Of a DNA stretch of 64,000 nt, positions 32,196 to 44,346 are shown piece by piece. This DNA is from Heracleum sosnowskyi (taxonomy: Eukaryota; Streptophyta; Magnoliopsida; Apiales; Apiaceae): assembly GCA_030848705.1 (NCBI GenBank), contig CM061243.1, forward strand, positions 125,495,659-125,559,658. Direction: 5' to 3'. The notes under the pieces were generated by a model that saw nothing but the letters and a program-made list of their open reading frames with translations, ran no database searches and was not told the origin of the DNA. How positions within the stretch are numbered: the stretch's first letter is position 1; each line of letters opens with the position of its first letter. The position numbers were made by a program, and so were the translations under genes.

Positions 32196-34466
32196 ATGTC
32201 AGGGGACTCGACTGCGGCCAGTTCGCATCAATCATCTGCTCACGAGGTTCAGGTTCCCACTGACTCTGATCCCCCATCTATCAGAACCTTTCCATCAAAA
32301 CCACTTAAACCAGTTAGTACCAGAACTCGCTCCAAGGTTAAGGTACTGATTCCCGAACAAGCTATTGTATCCGTCCGTACCAATCTCTTTCCTCACAGAG
32401 CCAAAGAACCTCAGGCCATAGCCCTTCACCAGACATCGTCTAACAATTACCCGCTCCCTGATTCCGAAGTTGAGGTCGAGGTTTCCTCAGAGAATGAAAA
32501 TCCCAATGAATCCCAGGGCATAATCCCGGCTTGTGAGGAGCTAGACACCTCGATGAATGCTAACAGAGTAAAACTTCTCCTCCAAAAACATCGTCCCAAG
32601 TGCCGCCTGGTGGTACCTTCCCCTGGGGAAAGGTGTCACCGTTTTGACAACTTTGAACCTGATCAACAGATGCCATGTGCTGTGTTTTCCGCCACGTTTT
32701 TTAGAATGGGTTTGTCCATTCCTCTACATCCTTTCATTCATGATATCATCACCTATTATGACATCGCTCCTCTCCAAATGACCCCGAATGCCTACCGGAT
32801 GGCCATGTGTATGTATGTCCTTTATGACCAATTGTTTGAAAAGAAGATGTCTGCTCGCGAGCTGGGTTTCTTTTATCAGCTCAAGCAAACGGGAAAAAAC
32901 TCTGGTTTCTTTTACTTGTCCGCCTGGAACGTCCATGATGGTCAGTGCATTAAGGGAAATAAAAAAGGAATGTCTGATTGGCTACCCCAGTTTCTCTATT
33001 GCTATGATTGCCCTACATACAGAACCGAATTTAATAGAAACCCTCGTAAGTAACGCTTCCATTTCTTCTTTACTCCTTCCTGACCAATTTAGATGTTAAA
33101 ATCTAATTCATGCTTAACCCGTTACATAGAGATTCCGAGTAAGACAGCCCTCAAAGGCCATTCTCTGGAAAGGGCTCTTGAGGCCTTGAAGCTGTCAGCG
33201 GAGCTAGGGGATGGTGCTAGTCTGCTGACAGATCAAAACCTTAGAAGATGTGGTTTCTTGCCAAATAAGAAATCTTTGAACTTGGTTTCAACAGAGGACT
33301 CTGAAGCTGAAACTTCAAGTAAAATAAGTTTCCTATTATGTCTCTGTGCTTTACTTTATCATTTGTGCATTCTCAACATGCTATTATCCTTGTCTTCATA
33401 TTTTATTATTCAAGTACTGACTTTTGATCTTCCTTTTGTAGATATGGCTTCTGGTGTGCCATCGTTTGTCAACAAATCCGCAAGTTATGACGATCTCTTT
33501 GGAGATGAAGGAAAAGACCTTGTTCCCATAGATGCTACCCCTATCTCCAGGATGAAATCAACCCTAGCTTCCCAGGATAAGTCTGCTACTTCTTCCAAAA
33601 GGAAATTACCAGTACCTGCTGCCATTGACTCGGCTAAGGGTCCGGGATCCCGTTTCAAGAAGTCCAAGCCATCACCCCCCGGCACCCCAAGTGAGGGTTC
33701 CAACCCTCTGATCCGTAAGTTTTCTGCCATGGTGGGGAATCAGATCCCGGAGGAGGTTATTGCTGAATGGGATAAGATGAGCTCGTCTGAAGCTGTAAAG
33801 GCCGCCACCTGGTGCGCAGCTCAGAGTTTCTTTCATATTTTGAAACGAAATGAGGAAATGATGGTCGTAGCCCGTGGTGATCAGAAACTATCCGATGAAG
33901 TCAAGTATTTGAAATCCCTCCTTAAAACAAGTGAAGATGAAAAGAAGAAGTTAGCTGATGCCAGCAAGAAGCTTAAGGCTTCCGAGGCTAAGCTATTAAA
34001 AGAGCGTGAACAGCTGAACACCTCCACAGTGAACCTTGATACTGAGAAGGACGCCCTCCAAGCTTCTTATACTAGGAAAGTCGGCGAGTTTAAGAAGAAG
34101 CTGGATTCTCTCAATACCACCATCGCCCTGGAGAGGTCTACCCGTGAGGCTGCCAAACGTGAAAAGTTTGAGGCCGGATACAGCCGCGGGGTAAATGATT
34201 ATATTGAGTCCACCTATGACCATTTCCCAACTCTAGATTGGACCCTGCTTGGAGAGGATGCCGTGAAGCTGGTGGGAGAAATCAAGAAGAGGGAGGCTGC
34301 TGCAGCTGTGGAGCAAGGGAAGATGGTTCCATCTGAACCTGAGGCTGAGGCGCAGGTCATGGGTGAGAGCTCCAACCCAGATGCCCAAATAGAAGGTGTG
34401 GAGGTGGCCGACCCTGTTGCTGACCAGGATGCTCCTGGGGCGTCTCCCGACAACCTTGCTCCATGA
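32196..34466 (+). CDS. Antisense gene (aORF) of the Gypsy element, Transposase_28-like domain and coiled coil
   Basis: Proposed exons are 32196-33045, 33130-33318 and 33442-34466, joined in frame through a 84-bp intron (GTAAGT...TTACATAG) and a 123-bp intron (GTAAAA...TTTTGTAG). The stop is TGA at 34464-34466. Exon 1 encodes a Ser/Pro-rich N-terminus and then a domain with PLHPFIHDIITYYDIAPLQM, NAYRMAMCMYVLY and FYQLKQTGKNSGFFYLSAW. This looks like the Pfam 'putative gypsy type transposon' (Transposase_28) family found in plant Gypsy elements. Exon 3 encodes a Lys/Glu-rich coiled coil (about residues 410-520 of the spliced product). Antisense ORFs at this place are known in Tat elements; their role is unknown. 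The frame has no stops, unlike gag-pol. Confidence 0.75.
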
Positions 34467-35455
34467 GTTCCGTTTTTTTATTATAAGTGTTTCTGTCTTC
34501 GAAAACATTCATACCCCTTGGAAGGGTTAACTTTATGGTTTTTGGTTTCGATAACATTCCTGGCGTTCGCGCCATAAATTTTTAACATTCGGATGAGGGT
34601 GCGGGTACCTCGGAATACCTCGCAAGATGTAACCTTTAAACCTGGTTTTCATCTTTTTAAATTTATCGTACTTTTGTTTTCCTTATGCCCGAAATCCATG
34701 TCTAGATTCTCCATGCTATTTCTTCTGTATGATTACCAAATTGATATATCGAGTTCACATACAGGTAGCTGTGGTTCCGTGAGATTCCGAGTGCACCAAA
34801 CCAACCTGTCCTGCTACGTTAGATAACCAGGATCCTTAAGCCAGTGAATAAGTATGTGTCCGTCCAGGTATATCCATGATTTACACCATGAAAGTAGCCA
34901 ATAGAATCCATACTGTAAGATCACATTTTGTATATAAAGTTCACCCACACGCGTATTTGCGTTATAGCAACCATAAACCTGAAGCTCACCCGAGCTTTTT
35001 CGCACCTCTTGACCGGAGATACAAACCGTATATGATAAAGGTCATTCACGACCACATTACTCCAATAATCTGATGTATAAATAATCCATTCTTGCACCTA
35101 ATTTCCTTAAGTGCATATTCTATTTTCCATAGATTAGATCATCCATAAGCCATTTTATCCACTGCATTCGAGAAAACCCGATCATGCATATACATCCTTG
35201 CCTAGGGCAATGTGCCATTAAATTCCATGTACTTTACAATCCTGTATGAAGTTTAATCCGTGCCACAGCTTCAGGGATCATTAGCCTTGAACCTCCCAAC
35301 TGTGGTGTCAATCCGTCCAGTGTTCCAGCTTGCATTTGTGCAAGGAAGTTTGAACCAGAGTATGGCCCATGAGTGGTTTCCACACTTTACCATGATACTC
35401 ATGCCTAGTGTCCCTGGGGCTTATATGAGTTGATACATTTGGATATTTATCCGTG

Positions 35456-35572
35456 AATATTAACCTTTACCTCATAATCCATGAGTATTAACCTTTATCT
35501 CATAATCCATGGGTATTAACCTTTACCTCATAATCCATGGGTATTAACCTTTACCTCATAATCCATGGGTAC
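35456..35572. repeat. 31-bp tandem repeat in the Gypsy spacer (about 4 copies)
   Basis: The unit TATTAACCTTTACCTCATAA + TCCATGGG recurs four times, with TTATCTC and GAATA/GAGTA variants in the first copies. Confidence 0.85.
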
Positions 35573-35584
35573 GAATCTCCAATC

Positions 35585-35930
35585 CAATCCAATTCCGTTC
35601 AATTTAATCCAAATAACATTAAATCCAATCCAAATAATATTAAATCCAATCCAATAATATTAAATCCAATCCAAATAATATTAAATCCAATCCAATAATA
35701 TTAAATCCAATCCAATAATATTAAATCCAATCCAAATAATATTAAATCCAATCCAATAATATTAAATCCAATCCAATAATATTGAATCCAATCCAAATAA
35801 TATTAAATCCAATCCAATAATATTAAATCCAATCCAATAATATTAAATCCAATCCAAATAATATTAAATCCAATCCAATAATATTAAATCCAATCCAATA
35901 ATATTAAATCCAATCCAATAATATTTCGAA
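35585..35930. repeat. About 20-bp tandem repeat in the Gypsy spacer
   Basis: Units of AATATTAAATCCAATCCA(A)AT are repeated about fifteen times, with single-base length differences that give a higher-order 2-3 unit rhythm. It has almost no G. Confidence 0.93.
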
Positions 35931-36378
35931 ATTTAACCATTTGAACCTGTATAGAGTATATCCACTACCCCCCAGTTCTTTATCATATAATCGTTTATGG
36001 TGAAGAACTAAACAGAGGCAATCATACATCCAACTTTTAATCCACATGTAATCCTTACAGCAAGAACATAAAGAGTGATAAAGCATTCAAACAAGAAAAG
36101 CCACATGAACCAAAAATAGAGGTTTCATTAATATTGTAAAATTTATCGAAAAACATCCCATAGGCAGGGTGTGCATACACTACCCCCCGAGTGCTCAAAG
36201 AACAAATGAAAATGTCTTACTACGAACTTGAGACAAAGTGCTTCGAAGCTGAGCCAAACAGCTATGAAGCTGAGGCTTGCAACCATGAAGCTATACCTAA
36301 GCATGGCAGTTACAACTAATAAACTGCTTTTATTATTCCTATGCCTGAAAGAGGCCTACAGAAATAGTACCTGATGAT

Positions 36379-39300
36379 TTACTGGTAGTATTTCTTGAGG
36401 TGCTCACCATTCCATGCCCTTGGAATGAGCTTTCCATCCAAATCCGTGAGATGGTAGGTATCTTCCCATAAGACAGTCTTTATGAGGTACGGACCTTCCC
36501 AATTTGCTCCAAACACACCATGCCCATGAACCTTCATGTTGGGCATCATTCTCCTTAGGACCAAATCGCCAACCTTCAATGGACGAGCACGGACCTTGCT
36601 GTCAAAGTACTTCCGAGTACGTTGTTGATAAGCAGCTAGCTTCAGCTGTGCAGTAGTTCGAACCTCTTCCACGAGATCTAAGTACAGTCGATGATTCACC
36701 TCGTTGTTTTCAGGATCGTAGTTATCCCTTCTGAATGATCCAGCCCCAATTTCCACGGGCACCATAGCTTCACAGCCATAGGTTAAGGTGAAAGGTGATT
36801 CTCCTGTGGTGGTTCGTGGTGTGGTGTTATATGACCATAAAACCATAGGGAGTTCCTCAGGCCAGCATCCCTTGCTTTCTTCCAGTTTGGTCTTCAAAGT
36901 GTGTTTAATGATCTTGTTGACAGCTTCAGTTTGACCATTACTTTGAGGGTGGTAAACTGCCGTGAAGCCTTTCTGAATCCCGAGATCATCACACAGCTTT
37001 CGCAACTCTTTGCTATCGAATTGCTTTCCATTATCTGAAATTAACTTGTAAGGGACTCCGAACCTGCAAACGATTGCTCTAAACACGAATTCCTTTATCT
37101 TTGCAGCTGTTATTGTAGCTAGAGGTTCAGCTTCAGCCCATTTGGTGAAGTAATCTACCGCCACAACAGCATATTTCACCCCTCCTTTACCTTTAGGGAG
37201 CTCCCCAATCAGGTCGATTCCCCACACAGCGAAAGGCCAAGGGCTGGTGAGTGGTTTCAAGGGAACAGCTGGATTGCTATTGAAGTTTGCGAACCTTTGG
37301 CAACGATCACATGCCCGAGTGAACCTGTGAGTATCTTTCTGGATTGTCGGCCAATAGTATCCTTGGCGGAGTATTTTGTGTGCCAGAGAGGTTCCCCCCG
37401 AATGATTGCCACAAATTCCCTCATGGACTTCCCGCATAATATACTCGCATTCGTCACCTGAGATGCACTTTAAAAGCGGTTTGTTAAATCCTCTTTTGTA
37501 TAAACAGCCGTCATAGATGACATACCTTGCAGCCTGGTATTTTATCCTTCTCGCTTCCTCCTTTCTTTCTGGAACAATCCCTTTTATGATGTAATTCATA
37601 ATAGGTGCTGTCCACAATGCCTCGGTTGCAGGTTCCAAGTTCATGACCTCAAGTCTAGGAATGCTAGGCTGAAGTTGAATTTCCAAAGGTATTACCCCTA
37701 GCATAGTAGCTTCTCTTTGTGAACCCAGTTTTGCAAGTGCATCCGCGTCAGTGTTTTGTGTTCTTGGGATTTGCTCGAGGTTCACTTCTTTGAACCTGCT
37801 AATCAGCTCTTGGGCGTGCCTCATGTAAAGGTCAGTACGAGGACCTCTAGCCTGGAATCCTCCTCGAATATGCCACACCACCAGCATAGAATCACTGAAA
37901 ACGGTCATGTTTTCTACCCTCATTTCCAAAGCAATCTTCAAGCCAGCTATTAGAGCTTCATACTCTGCATCATTGTTTGTTGCATTAAAAGCGAAGTGAA
38001 TGGAGCTTTGAAGCTTGTGGCCTTCCGGGATAATGAGAATGATACCAGCTCCTGCCCCATTTCCATTTACCGCTCCATCTACATAGAGTGTCCACCAGGG
38101 TGAGTAGTTTTCGACCGTTTCTTCGGGAGCTGTAGGTTCAGCTATACACTCATCGCCCTTAACCTCAAATGATGGGGGGAATTCTAACAAGAAGTCTGCC
38201 AGCACCTGCCCTTTTATAGCTGTTCTTGGCTTGAAGTCAATATCGAATTGTCCCAACTCCACAGCCCATTTCATAAGCCTTCCCGAAGCTTCAGGTTTGT
38301 GTAAAACCTGCCTTAGAGGGAATGAAGTACGTACCTCGATTCGGTGTGCCTGAAAATAAGGCCGAAGCTTCCTCGAAGCCAAGATTAAGGCATAAGACAA
38401 CTTTTCCATGTTAGAATACCGTGTTTCAGCGTCCAGCAACCTTTTACTTACGTAATAAACCGGGTGTTGAACCTGTAGCTCCTCCCGGACTAGTACATCA
38501 CTGATAGAATATTCTGAAACTGCCAAGTACAAGATGAGAACCTCTCCATCTAGAGGTTTAGACAGCAATGGAGGACTGCTCAACTGTTCCTTTATCTTTG
38601 TAAAAGCAGCTTCACATTCTGGGTTCCATTCGAAGTTCTTTCCTTTCTTGATTGCTGCAAAGAATTCTCTACATTTATCTGAGGATTTGGAGACAAACCT
38701 GTTTAGAGCTGCAATCCTACCAGTAAGACTCTGAACCTCCTTTATGTTTCGAGGAGATCGCATCTCGACTAAAGCTTTAATCTTGGCAGGGTTTGCTTCA
38801 ATTCCCCGATGATTGACAATGAAGCCTAGAAACTTTCCTGATTCCACGCCGAAAACACATTTCTGAGGGTTGAGCTTCATTCTGAACCTACGTAGTATGT
38901 TGAACATTTCTGATAGATGTATCACATGGTCAGCTGCAGCTTTAGATTTGACCAGCATGTCATCAACATAAACTTCCATAGTTTTCCCTATCTGATCTTT
39001 GAACATCTTATTAACCAGCCTTTGGTAGGTAGCTCCAGCGTTCAACAATCCAAAAGGCATGCCAATATAACAGTAGAGACCTCTATCTGTGATGAAGGAT
39101 GTATGCTTCTGATCAGGTTCATACATGGGAATCTGATTATATCCCGAGTAGGCATCCATGAAGCTTAAGAGAGCATGCCCAGCTGTAGCATCAACCAATT
39201 GATCAATCCGTGGGAGTGGAAAGCTGTCTTTAGGGCATGCCTTGTTCAAATCCGTAAAATCCACACATGTTCGCCATTTTCCGTTAGGCTTCTTGACAAG

Positions 39301-39411
39301 CACTGGATTTGCCAACCAATCCGGGTAGAATGATTCTCTTACCAGCCTAGCTTCTAGTAACCTGTCGACTTCTTCTTTGAGGGCTAAAGCTCTCTCACCA
39401 CTTATTGCCCT
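36379..39411 (-). pseudogene. Gypsy pol: reverse transcriptase, two RNase H-like domains and integrase
   Basis: The frame opens directly after a TGA at 39412-39414. It reads RT with NPVLVKKPNGKWR, MPFGLLNAGATYQR and the catalytic box YVDDMLVKS. RNase H follows, then a second RNase H-like domain (TLYVDGAVNGNGAGAG, NNDAEYEALIAGL), a feature of Tat elements. Integrase comes next: zinc finger H..H..CDRCQRF, GIDLIGELPKGKGG, SDNGKQFDSKEL and HPQSNGQTEAVN give the D, D and E of the core. The C-terminus ends at TAA-side 36379 after EHLKKYYQ. No further stop or frameshift is visible, so the enzymes themselves look intact; only the upstream nonsense codons separate them from gag. Confidence 0.9.
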
Positions 39412-41229
39412 TCATTTTTGTCTCACGGCAACCCTTTCGGGGTCAATGTTAAGGTGATGACACATCACCCTGGGATCAATCCCCACCATGTCAGAGTGAC
39501 ACCAAGCGAAAACATCTAAGTTATTTTTTAAGAAACGAGCCAATGCTTCCCTAGTTTCAGGTTCCAACTGCTTTCCAATTTTCAGCTCCTTGGAAGGGTC
39601 GGTTGCATCCACTAGGATTGACAAAGTGTCACCAGCAGCACCTGTTGTTTCCCTAGCTTCAGGCATTCGGGGATCTAAGTCAACCTTCACCTGAACCTCT
39701 GTATCAATTCTTCTAGATTGTGAAGAAACCTTGGGGGAGCTTTCCGCCTGGGCATCCTCAAAGTCGCTATCATTTACCTCTTCAACAATACCTTCGATAA
39801 GAGGTTCACTGTCCTCTTTGAGTTTCGGTGGGGGTGCCTCCAGCATCCGTACCTCATTCTGGGTATCTACCCCCGAAGAAAAGACAATATCCATGGAGCT
39901 TTCTTCACCTGGATGTTGGATAATCATAATTACATTACACAAATTATGTACCTGCTGTGAAGGTTCATCCTTCATTGGTGCCTCCTGGTACCTATAGCAA
40001 TTATCCGTGGTACCTCCATCAACCAACAACAAATGCTTTGAAGCTTGCTCAGCGGTGCGCAGAGCCTTACTATAACATTCCCTTGAATCTACCTGACAGC
40101 CCTTTAAACATCCAATCCCGTTAGGAGTGGGAAACTTCATGGAGAGATGGTAGATAGAGGTTACTACTCTCATTTCCTTTAAGAGGGGTCTGCCCACGAT
40201 ACAATTATATGATATGTCTTCGTTCACCACCATGAACTCTGTCACCTGCGTAGCTCTCATAGGTTCAGCCCCCAACACCACAGGAAGCTTTACTCTACCC
40301 ATAACTTGCACTGGTCCTCCAGTAAATCCGTATAAGTCATTGTAAGCAGGGGACATTTCCTTGTCCGCGAGTCCCATCTTTTGATAAGTGTCATAAGCCA
40401 ATATGTTGCAAGAACTTCCATTATCCACCAAGACTCGATGCACATTGAGCCCTCCAATTGTGATAGTCACCACCAATGCATCGTTGTGGGGGTGATGCAC
40501 ATGCCTTGCATCGTCTTCAGTAAAGGTGATGTCCGCAGCTTCACCTCTAAACAGCTTTGGGGGCCTATCTGCCAAATGATAAACATTTGTGAGAGGGTTT
40601 CCTCTAGCCTCACGTGCATAATTCTTCATTGCATTCCTGCTGAAACCTCCAATGTATGGTCCGCCTATGATTGTGTGAATACTACCAGCCCTGGTAGCTC
40701 GATCAGGTGCAGACTTTTCTTCATCTCTCTTGGATCTATCATCCTTGTACTTTTTCGCCTCCTGGGCCACAAATTCTGTGAGGAAACCTTTCCTGATCAA
40801 GTCCTCAATATGATCTTTGAGGTGTCGGCAGTCGGTTGTTTCATGCCCATTAGCATCATGGAAAGCACAATATCTAGCTAAATCCTTCCTTCCGGGAGGT
40901 CCCGTCCTGGAGGGTTTTCTGAACATCCCCGACTTATCACCAATTTCAAAGATGTGTTCCACAGGTGCTGCCAAAGGGGTGTATTCCGAGTACCTCCTAC
41001 TACCCTTAGATGACGGATATTTGTACTCAATTGTTCTCTTTGAACCTGTGGTGTTTACTGACAGAGGTGCAGTCTTCGCCTCCTTGCTTGCATCCCGGCC
41101 ATCTGCTGAAGCTGTGTTATAGGTTGTCCGCTTGCTATAGTTTCTTTCCTTCGGACTGTACGACCTATTCCTCTTATTCCTATTCCAGTCTCGCGAAGCA
41201 TTATCCTTTTTCAAATTCTCCAAGGACTA
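39412..41229 (-). pseudogene. Gypsy gag C-terminus and aspartic protease
   Basis: This part is in the same frame as gag and pol. It lies between TAG 41227-41229 and TGA 39412-39414. It starts SLENLKKDNASRDWNRNKR (basic) and has a zinc-knuckle-like YCAFHDANGHETTDC at about 40850. The retroviral-type protease core is VLVDNGSSCNIL at about 40420, with the flap region after it. The N-terminal part of RT begins at its end (NIDPERVAVRQK). The TGA stands where related elements have Arg (QKRR), which suggests CGA to TGA. Confidence 0.85.
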
Positions 41230-42465
41230 TTCCACGACTTTATGCCTTTCTGCCTTGGCGTAGAAGTCAGCCAGGGTAGTAGGTTCCCTACTCTGTAGCT
41301 CTTTCCAGAATTCGGTCCCAGGCTTAACCCCAGCTATCAAAAAATTTTTGTAAGTTTCGTCTGTGGTTTTCCTCACCCTTGGAACCTCAGCATTGAACCT
41401 CTTGAAATAGTCGTTAAGTGTTTCGTTGTCACGTTGCTTAATATTTGCTAGGGTATTGGCCGGAGGTGCAAACGTGACTGAAGCCCTAAACTGAGTTACA
41501 AACATCTCACCCATCTGTCTCCATGACTTAATAGAATTGGAGGGGAGCCTCTTGAACCACTGATGAGCACTATCCCTTAGAGTTGCAGCCAGCAACCGAC
41601 ATTTTGTGTGATCCTTGATTTGATAGACTTCCATCTCCGTGTTGAAACGACTGAGAAACTCTACGGGGTCTGTGGTCCCGTTGAATTTCAAGTCTCCCAC
41701 TCCCCTGTAGCTACGGGGTAAGGGCGAATCCCGCACCTTCTTAGTGAAAGGTGATCCCACCGTCAATCCTGATTGGGGGCCCCTTTCTGCCATAATTTTC
41801 TCGAGGACTTTCCTGAGGTCTTCCTCCTTGTATTTTCCACCACCTTCAGCTGACCTAGAGGTGTCATCAGTGTCACTCCCACCATTGGAGCTCTCATCAG
41901 AACTGTCATCAGCTTTATAGGACAAGCCTGAGCTATGCTCATCTTCAGGTTTAGAGTGGGACTTATCCTTATGACTCCCTGACGCCTTAGACAGTGATTT
42001 CTCACTTTGTACCTTCTTGGGACCCTTCTGTTTTGCCTCCAATAGCTTAAGCCTCAAATCCTTACTCGTTAGCTTCTTTCCCATTCGGTCGAATACAGTG
42101 ACACTCCTTGTAACCGAAGGTTCAGGATCCTCCTTATCCTTGGGCTCAGCTTTAGAGTTCCAGTCAGGATTACTCTGATCGGTTTCAACATCAGAAAAAG
42201 TCTTCTTAGTTCTCTCCTTCTCAGGTCCTTCCTCCTCACTGCCAAAATCCAGCCGAGTAGGCGTAACCTTTGGAGCCTTAGGCCTTTTTTGCTTCTTTCG
42301 CCATCTTTTCATCTTTTCAGATTTTTTCTCCAAGGAATCCACCCTTTCACCAATTTTCTTGAGGTGATCGAAAATATCCTTGTTCGTAACCTCGCCATGA
42401 GGACCTGTTCCACGGCCTTCTTCATTGTTAGTTGGTGTTTGCGTTTTTCCGGAATCATCCGACAT
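41230..42465 (-). pseudogene. Gypsy gag N-terminal part (412 codons)
   Basis: ATG at 42463-42465, just inside the primer site. The first 230 residues are charged and low-complexity (Lys/Glu/Ser-rich). A Retrotrans_gag domain follows (DPVEFLSRFNTEMEVYQI, ATLRDSAHQWFKRLP, DNETLNDYFKRFNAE). The frame stops at TAG 41227-41229 inside the gag-protease linker (VVE-stop-SLENLKK), probably from a Gln codon. Gag would build the particle. Gag-pol in this family is normally one frame, so this stop should block pol synthesis unless read through. Confidence 0.85.
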
Positions 42466-42498
42466 CTTTTCTCTCTTAAGATTTCTGATGGAGTTCCC

Positions 42499-42515
42499 CT
42501 CCTTCTAGCGCCACT
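42499..42515 (-). other. Probable primer binding site of the Gypsy element
   Basis: On the minus strand TGGCGCTAGAAGGAGGG lies just after the LTR end. A TGG start is the complement of a tRNA CCA end. I cannot assign the tRNA with confidence. Confidence 0.6.
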
Positions 42516-42517
42516 TA

Positions 42518-43473
42518 TGTTGTGAGAGAAATTTGGTACAACACAATCGGGAGAATCTTGCTGGAATATTCGTAAAAAGCGTCCTTGGTTGTCGGACAAT
42601 GCCACAGGTTCACAGTACGAAGCCTGAAGCTGATTAGTTAGAACAGAATGGTTGAAGTATGATTTCCGGGGGCTGAGTTGACAAACCACCGGTCGAAATA
42701 AGTAGGGTAAATCCTACACTACCCGTAAATTCGCCGGAATATGTATCACTGAGGTGCACGTGCCTTATGCTTCTCAAGAGTGAAAATCCGAATCCTTTAG
42801 TCAAGTGCCTACATATCCTATTTATAGGAATCAAGCCCCATGTAGTTCTATTAGGTTTATACTTCTTAATCCTTGTGAATTCAACCACTCTAAGATAATC
42901 CATCTTAGAGTTTCAGTCGAATAAGGTAGCTCTTGCCGAGCTTTCCAGTGTCCTACTCCATATCCAACTCTAAGTCCTAGAGGTCTTCATGCAGGTAAAG
43001 TATATCCGAATAATCAATATGAGTCCCATACTGATTGCGATTGTTCCATCCAACCTGTTTAGCTAAGCCTTGAAGTCCTTTTACGAGTACAATTCCGCGA
43101 TCCTAAAGTATAGGCAGCTGCATCCGTGCCCTACTAGTACTCTGCCTTCGACTACCCATCACCTGTGACCAGTCTCAAGGTGCAGACCACCTGAACCTCA
43201 ATGCTCCCAACTTGAACCTCGAGACTTCGGACCTGTCCTGGCACCCTAAACCACCTTAGAGGACCCTGCATCTGACCCGTGATATCCATATCCTGCACCT
43301 CAATATCTTGAGGCTTCCTTGGTACCTCGAACCTGTTCTTGACCCCTTGAACCTAGACCAGGGTATCATGAACTTGTATCTTGGTATTCACCATCCTAGC
43401 CCAATACCCTGCTACTGGACTTATAACAGATATGGGCCTTAAATCGAGCCCACGTGAGATTTTGGGCACAACA
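42518..43473 (-). repeat. 5' LTR of the Gypsy element (element on minus strand)
   Basis: 956 bp. On the minus strand it is followed by TGGCGCTAGAAGG, the likely primer site two bases past the LTR end. Its tRNA partner is not assigned. Confidence 0.94.
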
Positions 43474-43960
43474 TTATCCATTGTTAGACTCTTGTGTTGT
43501 CTACTCCTCTAATTCCAATTCATGGATTCAGCTATCCATTCCTGATCATGAATTTCTTATGAATAAACTTAATTAAGGAACCAACATTCGTTCCAACTAA
43601 TATGTAAAGCATTGCCCTCATTTGGACATATTCTACATATTCACACGAAAATGCCAAGTTTGTTACATTTTTGAGTTATGGTGCGCATGGGACATATCCA
43701 TCCGTTCAGCACAACTTTATTAAAACTTTGGTTGCACTCAAGTTTGATGCTACAAGTAACAAGTTTGAGTTGCTGCCCAAATTTTTCCTAGATGCACAAA
43801 GTCGTTAACGTAAAAAGATATATAAATTTGTGAATACGAGGGATCTTCTTACTTTGTTGGCATATGTGGTAATTGGATTAAGATGTATCACGTTGACCCA
43901 TTCGAACAATTTAGAGGAAATCCCATCTTGCAACAGGGTTTCGAGTACGATACAAATGCA
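43474..43960 (+). pseudogene. F-box gene copy 1, third segment (rest of FBA domain, truncated)
   Basis: The FBA domain continues from TTATC: SNSNSWIQLSIP, the KFDATSNKFELLP stretch and FEQFRGNPILQQGFEY, in changing frames with several stops. It matches copy 2 at 51224-51517 and 55038-55266 closely at the DNA level. It ends abruptly at about 43960, where the sequence jumps to the kinesin-7 fragment. The last about 220 bp of the coding region present in copy 2 are deleted. Confidence 0.8.
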
Positions 43961-44110
43961 AATGCTAAAGCAGCTTCATACAAATGCTCTCTTGATTTCT
44001 GTGTTAACTATGCCTTGCTCATGTCGTTTGGTATTGACATCCCTTCTGCATTTCTATTGCCCGCAAAAGTTTTGCGTTGCGTCTTGGAACTCTTTTGTGC
44101 TGCAAGCTCT
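43961..44110 (-). pseudogene. Kinesin-7 tail fragment, copy 1
   Basis: About 150 bp match the minus-strand kinesin-7 tail fragment at 56255-56430 (shared GACATGAGCAAGGCATAG and GATGTCAATACCAAACGAC). Short internal deletions break it. It lies directly at the end of F-box copy 1, while in copy 2 about 550 bp separate the two genes, so a deletion made this junction. Confidence 0.65.
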
Positions 44111-44346
44111 GCAGTTAGTCTCTCATTATGGTTACGCCGTTAACAATAGCACTGACTAGTATATATTCTCGTGATCAGTTGACAACATTAATAGGAACAT
44201 ACGATAATATCCTTTCCTTCATTTATTGTACCTTCAGAAACATCAGAGAGGAAATCTTGAGAAGAAATGGCCCTTCTTTAAATTTCATTTTCATTTATTC
44301 AGTTTCATTCCATTCTTGTCCAAAACGATCTTGCAAGCAAAAAAGA

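Larger units (their letters stand above)
34467..36378. other. Non-coding spacer between convergent aORF and pol in the Gypsy element
   Basis: No gene is supported. The spacer holds two tandem arrays (see 35456-35572 and 35585-35930). The two genes converge on it, so transcripts from both strands could overlap here. Confidence 0.7.
29983..43473 (-). mobile_element. Tat-type Ty3/Gypsy retrotransposon with a spliced antisense gene
   Basis: The two 956-bp LTRs (TGTTGTGAG...CACAACA) are flanked by perfect TTATC duplications (29978-29982 and 43474-43478). I see only about two differences between LTRs (at about 30300/42836 and 30638/43174), so insertion is recent. The minus strand carries a single gag-pro-RT-RNaseH-integrase frame (42465 to 36379) with two nonsense codons. 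Between pol and the 3' LTR lies a + strand gene (32196-34466) antisense to the element. That layout is known in Tat-lineage (Ogre/Retand) elements. The insertion cuts F-box copy 1. Confidence 0.95.

Noticed and set aside
30099..42903. Identical 89-codon ORFs at 30099-30368 and 42634-42903 (MDYLRVVEFTRIKKYK)
   Set aside because: They are parts of the two LTRs of the Gypsy element and have no coding features.
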